Both the position numbers and the translations under genes were made by a program. A stretch of DNA of 64,000 nt from Spiroplasma taiwanense CT-1 (GTDB lineage: Bacteria > Bacillota_I > Bacilli_A > Mycoplasmatales > Mycoplasmataceae), in NCBI RefSeq assembly GCF_000439435.1, contig NC_021846.1:62001-126000 (forward strand). The letters run 5' to 3'. Below, one piece after another: positions 56,467 through 64,000 of this stretch (position 1 is the first letter of the stretch; each line of letters begins with the position of its first letter). The notes beneath the pieces were generated by a model. The model saw only the letters and a program-made list of their open reading frames with translations, made no database searches and was not told the origin of the DNA.

Positions 56467-56986
56467 ATGAAAAAAAGATATTTACATATTTACTGTGGTG
56501 AGGGAAAGGGCAAAACATCCATATTAAATGGAACAGCTATAAGAGCTATTGGAGCAGGCTTAAAAGTTAAATATATTAGATTTTTAAAAAATAGGGAAAC
56601 AAGTGAAAATAAGGTATTAGAAAAAATAGGTATAAAAATTGAGAATTATTATCATTTTTCTAAAAAATTTGTTTGAGAAATGAATCTAGAAGAAGTTGAA
56701 TTATTTAAAAAAAGAGACATTAAAAGGGTATGAAAAATTCACAAATTTACTTCAAGATGATAATGTTGATTTAGTCTTAGCAGATGAAATTTTAGGGGCT
56801 ATTGGAAATGGTTTTATTAATAAAGAAGAAATAATTCAAGTTTTATTAAATAGAAAGCAACATATAGAAGTTGCATTATCTGGAAGGTATTCTTTTAAAG
56901 AATTAAATGATATTGCAGACCTTATTTCCGAAATTACGCCCAGAAAACATTATTTTGAAAAGGGTGTAATTTCAAGAAGGGTTTAG
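56467..56986 (+). pseudogene. cobO: Corrinoid adenosyltransferase CobO/BtuR, frameshifted
   Basis: CobO attaches the adenosyl group to cob(I)alamin, making the cofactor NrdJ needs. The P-loop HIYCGEGKGKTSILNGTAIRA (residues 8-28 in pieces: CGEGKGKTS, NGTAIRA) and later VDLVLADEILGAI and EVALSGRY are clear. The frame changes by +1 in the A-run near 56708, so residues after about 80 are in another frame. Total about 172 residues, normal for the family. TAAAGGAGAAATTTA precedes ATG. Last gene of the B12 locus. Confidence 0.88.
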
Positions 56987-57059
56987 AATTTTAATATTTA
57001 AAAAATTTCTATTTTTTTTTAAAAAAATAATAATTCTTTTTTTAATTTTTTATACCTTT

Positions 57060-57087
57060 TTGCGATATTTTGATATATAAACATAAT
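57060..57087 (+). promoter_or_regulatory. Promoter of the nrdFIE transcript
   Basis: TTGCGA (57060) and CATAAT (57082) with a 16-nt spacer, about 40 nt before the conserved part of riboswitch 2. Confidence 0.5.
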
Positions 57088-57124
57088 AGAAATAAAAAAC
57101 ACAATTTAATATTTAAACAATTTA

Positions 57125-57290
57125 AAAGTTTTAGGGAATTTGGTTAAAAGCCAAAACTGTACCAGCAACTGTATTGGGAATTAAGTATTGTATAACCATC
57201 AGAATTAATTTTTTGAAAAGAATACATTTAAGATGAACCAAAGTCAGAATACCTAGCTTTAAATTTATATATTCTTTTACTGGCTATAAA
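57125..57290 (+). promoter_or_regulatory. Cobalamin riboswitch 2 (upstream of nrdFIE)
   Basis: Same element order as riboswitch 1: GGGAATTTGGTTAAAAGCC (57134), ACTGTACCAGCAACTGTAT (57156), B12 box AAGTCAGAATACCT (57241-57254) and ACTGGC (57279). Its core fits the family consensus better than copy 1 (CAGCAACTGT kept, CAG of the B12 box kept). It controls a B12-independent reductase, a logic known from bacteria that have both B12-dependent and B12-independent isozymes. Confidence 0.88.
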
Positions 57291-57318
57291 AGAGATTATT
57301 TGAAAAATAATATTTTAG

Positions 57319-57345
57319 CCACGATTTTATATCGTGTTTTTATTT
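57319..57345 (+). terminator. Expression-platform terminator of cobalamin riboswitch 2
   Basis: CACGAT / ATCGTG stem with T-run, 140 nt before nrdF. B12 binding would favour it and turn off nrdFIE. Confidence 0.87.
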
Positions 57346-57354
57346 CACTAAATA

Positions 57355-57465
57355 AGTCTAAAAATAACTTGTTTTGTGTAATAATATTTAGGACCTATCT
57401 TTAATGACCCTAAATTTAATTATTTCTATACAAATTTTAAATAATAAAAAGTTAATAGTTAGACT
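57355..57465 (+). promoter_or_regulatory. Possible structured leader between terminator and nrdF
   Basis: AGTCTAA (57355) is complementary to TTAGACT (57459). Inside lie ATTTAGG / CCTAAAT (57386, 57409) and AATTTT / AAAGTT with one G-U (57433, 57448), which would give a three-helix junction ending 8 nt before AGGGGG. It has TTTCTA in the middle junction as purine riboswitches do, but loop sizes do not fit that family. Function unknown. Confidence 0.3.
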
Positions 57466-57485
57466 GAAAGATTGAGGGGGTAATT

Positions 57486-58511
57486 ATGTCTAAACAACAA
57501 AAAAATCAGTATTATAATGAATCTTATTCTCCATTAGAATATGCAATGAATAATTTTACTGGAAAAATGAGATCTGTTAATTGAAATGTAATGAATGATG
57601 AAAAAGATTTAGAAGTATGAAATAGAGTAACTCAAAATTTTTGATTACCAGAAAAAATACCAGTTTCAAATGATTTAGTATCTTGAAAAACATTAACGCC
57701 TGAATGACAAGAATTAATAACAAGAACTTTTACAGGTTTAACTTTATTAGACACAATTCAAGCAACAGTTGGAGATACAGCACAAGTGCCAAATTCATTA
57801 ACAGACCATGAACAAGTAATATATACTAATTTTGCTTTTATGGTTGCAGTTCACGCAAGAAGTTATGGGACAATTTTTTCTACTTTGTGTTCAAGTCAAC
57901 AAATTGAAGAAGCTCATGAGTGAGTTATCAATACAAAAAGCTTACAGGAAAGGGCTAAAGTTTTAATACCATTTTATACTGGAAATGATTCTTTAAAATC
58001 AAAAGTAGCAGCAGCATTAATGCCAGGTTTTTTACTTTATGGAGGTTTTTATTTACCATTTTATTTATCTGCACGTGGTAAGCTGCCAAATACTTCAGAT
58101 ATTATAAGACTAATTTTAAGGGACAAAGTTATTCATAATTACTATAGTGGTTATAAATACCAAAGAAAAATAGAGAAATTGGAACCAAAAAAACAAGAGG
58201 AAATGAAAAAATTTGTTTTTGATTTACTATTTGAGTTAATTGATTTAGAAAAAGATTATTTGAATGAGTTATATGCAGGTTTTGGATTAGCAGAAGAAGC
58301 TATTAAATTTAGCTTGTATAATGCAGGAAAATTCTTGCAAAATTTAGGTTATGATTCACCATTTACAGATGAAGAAACAAGAATAGAGCCTGAAATATTT
58401 ACACAATTATCTGCAAGAGCAGATGAAAATCATGATTTCTTTTCAGGAAATGGTTCTTCTTATGTTATGGGTGTAACCGAAGAAACACAAGATGAGGATT
58501 GGGAGTTTTAA
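57486..58511 (+). CDS. nrdF: Class Ie ribonucleotide reductase radical subunit NrdF (VPK metal-free type)
   Basis: 341 residues, intact. Compared with class Ib NrdF, the ligand positions fall at D89, V120, H123, P180, K214 and H217, with the radical Tyr at 127 (AVHARSYGTIF); spacing equals that of the canonical D-E-H-Y-E-E-H set. Three Glu ligands are replaced by Val, Pro and Lys. This VPK pattern defines class Ie enzymes, as in Mesoplasma florum, which use a Tyr-derived DOPA radical made with NrdI and O2 and no metal in the active state. Strong GAGGGGG ribosome site. First gene of nrdF-nrdI-nrdE under riboswitch 2. Confidence 0.95.
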
Positions 58512-58513
58512 TT

Positions 58514-58978
58514 ATGCATAGTGATGTAATAAGAGTTTCAAGAGAAAAAATATTGAAACCAATGGGTGAAATAATAGTAGTTTACTTTTCTTCGCCATCA
58601 AATAATACTCATAGATTTATTCAAAAACTGGAATTTGAAAATTATAGAATTCCATGAGAAATTGATGAGGAATTAATTGTAAATAAGGAATTTGTAATTG
58701 TAACGCCAACTTACGGAGGCGGAGGATCAGACTTAACAGGTGCTGTTCCAAAACAAGTTATCAAATTTTTAAATAATTATCAAAACAGAAATTTATGTAG
58801 AGGAGTAATAGCTTCTGGAAATACTAATTTTGGCGATACTTTTGCGATTGCTGGACCAATTATTTCTAAAAAATTAAATGTGCCTTTACTTTATCAATTT
58901 GAATTATTGGGAACTGAAAATGATGTTCAAACAATAAAGGAAATCTTAGAAAACTTTTGAGAAGAAGGGGTAAAATAA
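58514..58978 (+). CDS. nrdI: Flavodoxin-like NrdI
   Basis: 154 residues. [18 protein letters not shown] binds FMN phosphate, then [24 protein letters not shown] and [15 protein letters not shown]. NrdI supplies the oxidant (superoxide) that activates NrdF; in class Ie it drives hydroxylation of the active-site Tyr. Lies 2 nt after nrdF and 1 nt before nrdE. TGA is Trp at 58652 and 58958. Confidence 0.96.
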
Positions 58979-58979
58979 A

Positions 58980-61139
58980 ATGAATGAAAAAAATTTTTCT
59001 ACTTTGTCAGGTTCAGAAGAATCAGACGAATATATAAAATTAAATGCAAGATCTAAACTATTTGTTAAAGATCAGGACAACTTTAAATTAGATATTGAAG
59101 CAGCACAACTTTATATGAAAGAACACATTGTTCCAAATACAAAAAAATTTAAAGATGTTAAGGAAAGAATTAATTATTTAGTTGAAAATCAATATTATGA
59201 TGAGAAAATAGTTAATCAATATAATATAAATGAAATTGAAGAAATTACCAAAATTGCTTATGACTATAATTTCAAATTTCCAAGTTTTATGGGAGCATTA
59301 AAGTTTTTTAATGCATATGCATTAAAAAGTTTTGATGGCAAACAATACTTGGAAAATTATGAGGATAGAGTTATTATGAATGCTTTATTTTTAGCAGGAG
59401 GAAATTTTTTAAAAGCTAAAAAAATTATGAAGCAAATAATTACTGGAAGATTTCAACCAGCAACACCAACTTTTTTAAATGCGGGAAAAAAACAAAGAGG
59501 AGAATATGTTTCATGTTATTTACTTAGAGTAGAAGACAATATGGAATCAATTGGTAGAGCAGTTACAACTTCACTTCAATTATCAAAACGAGGTGGTGGA
59601 GTTGCTTTATGTTTAACAAATATTCGTGAATTTGGAGCACCTATAAAAAATATTGAAAATCAAGCTACTGGAATTGTTCCAATAATGAAAATTTTAGAAG
59701 ACTCATTTTCATATGCAAATCAGTTAGGGCAAAGACAAGGAGCTGGTGCTGTTTATTTACATGCACATCATCCGCAAATTCTTGATTTTTTAGATACAAA
59801 ACGTGAAAACGCTGATGAAAAAATAAGAATAAAATCATTGTCACTTGGAATTGTTATTCCAGATATTACTTTTGAATTAGCAAAAAATAATGAACAAATG
59901 GCTTTATTTAGTCCATATGATGTTGAAAAAGAGTATAAAAAAGCTTTTTCAGATATATCAGTAACTGAGGAATATCAAAATCTTTTAAATAATCCTAAAA
60001 TTAAAAAAACTTTTATTGATGCAAGAAAATTATTTCAAGCAATAGCAGAATTACATTTTGAGAGTGGATATCCATATTTATTATTTGATGATACAGTAAA
60101 TAATAGAAATGCACATCCTGGAAGAATTGTTATGAGTAATTTATGTAGTGAAATTGTTCAAGTTTCAACACAAAGTGAATTTTCATCAGATTTAAGTTTT
60201 AAAAAAATTGGTGAGGATATTTGTTGTAATTTAGGAAGTATTAATATTGCAAAAGCAATGGAAAGTGGAACAGAATTTGAAGAATTGATTTATAATTCAA
60301 TTCTTGCATTAGATCATGTTTCAAGAAATAGTGATTTGTCAAGTGCCCCATCTATTGAACAAGGAAATAAAAAAAATCATGCAGTTGGTTTAGGTGCTAT
60401 GAATTTACATGGATTTTTAGCAACAAATTTCATTTATTATAATTCAAGTGATGCTATAGACTTTACAAATATGTTTTTTTATACAATGGCATATTATTGC
60501 TTTAAAGCTTCAAATAAATTAGCAAAAGAATTTAGTCCTTTTGAAGGATTTAGCAAAACTAAATTTGCTGATGGAAAATATTTTGAAAAATATACAAAAT
60601 GTGAAGAAAATAAATGAACACCAGAATCAAAGACAGTTTCTGAGTTATTTAAAAAATTTAATGTCGAGATACCATCACAAAAAGATTGAATTGAATTAGT
60701 TGAAGAAATTAAAAAAACTGGAATTGCTAATTCACACTTAATGGCAGTTGCTCCAACAGGGTCAATTAGTTATTTATCTTCATGTACACCAAGTTTGCAA
60801 CCAGTTGTTGCTCCAGTTGAAGTAAGAAAGGAAGGAATGCTTGGTCGTGTTTATGTGCCAGCTTATAATATAAATTTTGATAATATGGGATATTATTCAC
60901 TTGGAGCATATGAAGTTGGACCAGATCCAATAATTGATATTGCTGCAGCTGCACAACAACATGTAGATCAGGCTATTTCATTAACTTTATTTATGACAGA
61001 CCAAGTCACAACTCGTGATTTAAATAAAGCTTATATAAGAGCTTTTAAAAAAGGTTGTGCTTCAATTTATTATGTAAGGGTGAGACAAGAAGTTCTTGAA
61101 GATAGTGAAAATTATGAATGTGATGCATGTGTAATTTAA
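58980..61139 (+). CDS. nrdE: Ribonucleotide reductase large subunit NrdE
   Basis: 719 residues, intact. The N-terminal 10/11-strand barrel entry [21 protein letters not shown] (first active-site Cys), [27 protein letters not shown] (thiyl-radical Cys), CCNLGSINI, and [20 protein letters not shown] are in place. The C-terminal redox pair is CDACVI. TGA is Trp at 60615 and 60687. It reduces ribonucleoside diphosphates with NrdF. Ends at a strong terminator. Confidence 0.97.
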
Positions 61140-61140
61140 T

Positions 61141-61172
61141 AAAAAATAAATGCTTTTGCATTTATTTTTTAT
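61141..61172 (+). terminator. Terminator of nrdFIE operon
   Basis: AAATAAATGC / GCATTTATTT hairpin, loop TTTT, T-run after. Confidence 0.92.
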
Positions 61173-61247
61173 TTATAAAAATTTTTTTATCTTAATAAAA
61201 CTTTATAAAGATTTTATTAAGATAAAATATTATTATGGAGGAAAAAA

Positions 61248-61994
61248 ATGATTGAAATAAAAAATATTTCCAGAAAACTTGGAAATTTTAGTTTAAGTAA
61301 TGTTACTTTTACAATAAATGATGGTGCAGTAGTAGCATTTGTTGGTGACAATGGTGCTGGAAAAACAACAACAATTAAGGCATTATTTGGTGAATTAAAA
61401 TTAGATAGCGGAGAAATTTTAATTAATGGTCAAAATCTTTTTTTAAATAATAATTTAAAGAGAATTGCTTTTTTTCCAGATTCTAATAATATTCCACTTA
61501 ATATAAAAGTTCACGATTATTTAGTTTATATATGTGCTGCAAATGGATTTTCAAAAGAAGAAACAGAATTAAATGTTGATAATGCTTATAGATTATTAGA
61601 ATTAAGACCCTATAAGGATAAAAAAATAAAAGAACTTTCTTCTGGATGAAAGAAAAAAGCAATTATGGCAAGTGTTTTAGTAAGAGCTCCAGAATATATT
61701 ATTTTTGATGAACCAACAGCAAATGTTGATGTAGAATCAAAACTTTATTTTATGGATATCATTAAATTATTATCAAAGGCGGGTATAACAATTTTAATAA
61801 CAAGTCATATTATTGAAGAGTTGCAAGAAATTGCAAATTATTTAGTTTTAATTAAAAAGGGTGAAATTGTACACGCACAAAATTTTGATAATAAAAAAAA
61901 TCATATAATGGATATTTATAAACAACATATGAAAAATCCAATTAAAGATTTACAAATTTTAAGATGGTTATATGGAAATGGAGAAAATAATTAA
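61248..61994 (+). CDS. ABC transporter ATPase (intact paralogue)
   Basis: 248 residues, single ABC domain. Walker A GDNGAGKTT, the Q-loop region FFPDSNNIPLNIKV, signature LSSGWKKK, Walker B YIIFDEPTANVD and switch His SHIIEE are all present. TGA at 61650 is the Trp after the signature. GGAGG 6 nt before ATG. It overlaps the permease start by 1 nt. Paralogous to the remnant at 54269. The substrate is not known. Confidence 0.92.
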
Positions 61995-64000
61995 TGGAAG
62001 TATCTCTTAATTTAAAAGATAAATCAAAAGATAAATCAAAAGGTAATAAAAAAGAATTAAGAAATTATTTTGTTCTTTATGGAATAAATTTAAATTTAAC
62101 TTTTAAAAATGTTGGTGTTGTATTAAGTGGGTTGCTCTTTTTATTAATGGCAATTATATTTTTTTCATTGGAAACTTTTTCGGCAGTTAAACAAAATAAT
62201 TTAAAAAATTATTCACTATATAAAAATCTTAGTTATATTTTTTTAAGTGGAACCATTATTTTTCAAGTTTTATTAACTTCTTTATATTTATTTAAAAGAC
62301 AATTTAAAAATGGTATAACCGCTATTGAATTAAGAGCTGGTTATAAAGCTTGAAAATCTTTTACAATTAGAATATTAATTGAATTAACTGTATTATGAGT
62401 TTATGTAACAATTGCATTAGTTATTGTGGTGTTTTTAAATTTAATTTCTGGTGCAAATATGGAAATTTTTGCCAGTTTACTTTATGCGCAAATTTTTTAT
62501 TTATATTTTCTGTCTTTAATTTCTATTTTAATAATTTCTGCTTTAATGATATTTTTTTCTACAGCAATATCAACTAGTTTAGGAATGGTTTTTATATGTT
62601 TAGTTTCACTTAGTCCGGTTTTTGGGTCTTTAAAATATATTATTTCATCTTCTGGTCAAACAAATTATTTAGCAAATATAAAATTAAAAGCAGGGTATGA
62701 TTTTTATAATAATTTTAAATATGACCAAAATTTATTTGATGATAATGCAGAAAAAAGTGAAACTGATTTATATGAAAAATCAAAGACGTTATCAAATATA
62801 AGTGAAAATATTGAAAAAATAATTAATCCATTGGTAGATACAGGAGAATTTAATTTTTCAAATTTCTTTTCTTATTTTGACAACAAATCTTATTTATCAA
62901 AAGTACCATTACATTTAGATTCTTATGATATTGGAAATGAAACACTTAATTTAGTTAGAATTCAAAATATATTAACAAAAAATTTAACAGCTGGACAAAT
63001 ATTATACAATTACAATTTATATAATCATTCTTCAAACGATCCAATTTATATTTTTGAAGGTAATCCAATTTGAGATTTTTTATATAAAATAAATAATGAA
63101 ATTTTTGAAAATATGAATAATTATAGCAGTTATAATGAAACTAAATTACCCGATATTTTTTCATATACTAATTATTCAAATCAAAATAAATTAAGAGAAT
63201 TTTTAAATATTAAAGAAATTATTGAGCAATTAAGTGCAAAAATTCCTGAGTATAAGGATTTATTAAAGTACATTGAAAACTTTTATAAAGAATATTCATT
63301 AATATTAGCTTCATCTACAAGAAATAATAATTTTTATAATTCAGCATGATCTTTAAATTCATTATTAGACATTTTTTCATTGCAATTAGATAGTAATAAT
63401 TCTAGATATTTTAATTGAAAAGATAGTTTTTTTAGAAATAATTATTATATTGATGACTATATGTGTGAAAAAATTATTGTGAATGAAAATGGTGAAAAGA
63501 TAGTTGAAAATATTTGTAATGAAGAAGTTATTGATAAAAACGATAAAATTTCTAAAATGTATAGAAAATTTCCAGAACTAGCAATTATTAATGTACTTGC
63601 AATTAATCTTTGAAAAGAAGCTATGGTATTTGATATTCCAAATTTCAATATAGTAAATAACGTAAATGATATAAATGAAGGTTTATATAATTACTTTAAT
63701 GAGGGTGAAACATCAAATACATTAACAACTGATATTTTCAGACATTTTAGTGTTATGTCTTCGGGTGTATTTACATCTCCTTTAATTAATGATAGTTATA
63801 ATTCACAAAGTTCATTAATTTTTCAAGGACAAACCATTAAAATTAAAAATATTTTCAATTTTGAAAATCAAGCACCAATTAATAAAAAAGAATTTCAAGC
63901 ACTAGAACCAGTATATAAGGATAAAAAATTTGAATATAAAAATGCATTTATTATTCCACTTGCATATTTTATATATTTATTATTAGTAAGTCCTTTAAGT
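61994..64000 (+). CDS. ABC transporter permease-like membrane protein with large extracytoplasmic domain (3' end outside window)
   Basis: 669 residues visible, open to the window edge. A charged N-terminus with repeated KDKSK is followed by about four to six membrane helices (residues 33-215; LSGLLFLLMAIIFFSLETF, FASLLYAQIFYLYFLSLISILI). Residues about 220-650 are a soluble Asn/Ser-rich domain. Another hydrophobic segment starts at the window end (FIIPLAYFIYLLLV). ABC-2-like layout, paired by TAATG overlap with the ATPase. Paralogue of the remnant at 54791. Lipoprotein, peptide or lipid export are all possible. Confidence 0.8.

Noticed and set aside
57355-57465. A second purine or 2'-deoxyguanosine riboswitch before nrdF
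   Set aside because: Helices can be drawn, but P2 loop size and the last junction do not fit the purine aptamer; kept only as an unexplained structured leader.

Overview
The window reads as a low-GC mollicute chromosome of the Spiroplasma/Mesoplasma (Entomoplasmatales) type. TGA must be read as Trp (genetic code 4) throughout: secA, uvrA, uvrB, rnr, mgtE, asnS, pcrA and nrdE only reach their family length when in-frame TGA is translated, and those TGAs fall on conserved Trp positions. All coordinates use code 4. Almost everything is on the + strand; the exceptions are two small minus-strand genes (rhodanese-like, 4-TM membrane protein) that meet their neighbours at shared terminators. No tRNA, rRNA, CRISPR array or insertion sequence was seen.

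Layout. 1-8305: secA 3' end, uvrB-uvrA-folC and a FolT-like ECF S component. 8368-12492: a decayed beta-glucoside locus (RpiR regulator, PTS EIIBC, 6-phospho-beta-glucosidase). 12658-18477: hprK-lgt1-trxB-lgt2-whiA-XRE regulator. 18506-22565: rhodanese-like gene (minus), secG-rnr-smpB and the tmRNA gene. 22609-27222: degenerate GGDEF/EAL membrane protein, mgtE, trmB, membrane protein (minus). 27376-33291: purine riboswitch and the nucleoside ABC transporter (Bmp lipoprotein, ATPase, two permeases). 33350-34250: unrecognised gene debris. 34293-39769: punA, deoD, tsaD, RpiR, manA, hydrolase. 39879-42356: decayed fructose PTS. 42434-49347: asnS, GT2, RDD protein, serine hydrolase, pcrA, ptsH.

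49478-61139 is the most interesting part. It holds a class II (adenosylcobalamin-dependent) ribonucleotide reductase gene nrdJ, broken by three frameshifts; a cobalamin riboswitch with terminator leading a vitamin B12 locus (lipoprotein, DUF4430-like protein, ECF S component, ABC ATPase and permease, corrinoid adenosyltransferase cobO) in which all but the DUF4430-like gene are broken; and a second cobalamin riboswitch with terminator in front of an intact nrdF-nrdI-nrdE operon. This NrdF has three of its four metal-binding carboxylates replaced by Val, Pro and Lys, the signature of the metal-free class Ie (DOPA radical) reductases. The inferred ancestral circuit used B12 for NrdJ and shut off the class Ie enzyme when B12 was present. 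It now looks to be losing its B12 half. The window closes with an intact ABC ATPase/permease pair, a paralogue of the decayed pair in the B12 locus.

The genes fit a nucleoside-scavenging lifestyle: nucleosides enter through the riboswitch-controlled ABC transporter, PunA and DeoD release bases, and ribonucleotide reductase makes deoxyribonucleotides. Sugar uptake is being trimmed (two PTS loci in decay) although HPr and HPr kinase are intact. Long housekeeping genes have no frameshifts, and several lesions are nonsense codons or deletions, so the broken genes are probably real pseudogenes and not assembly noise.
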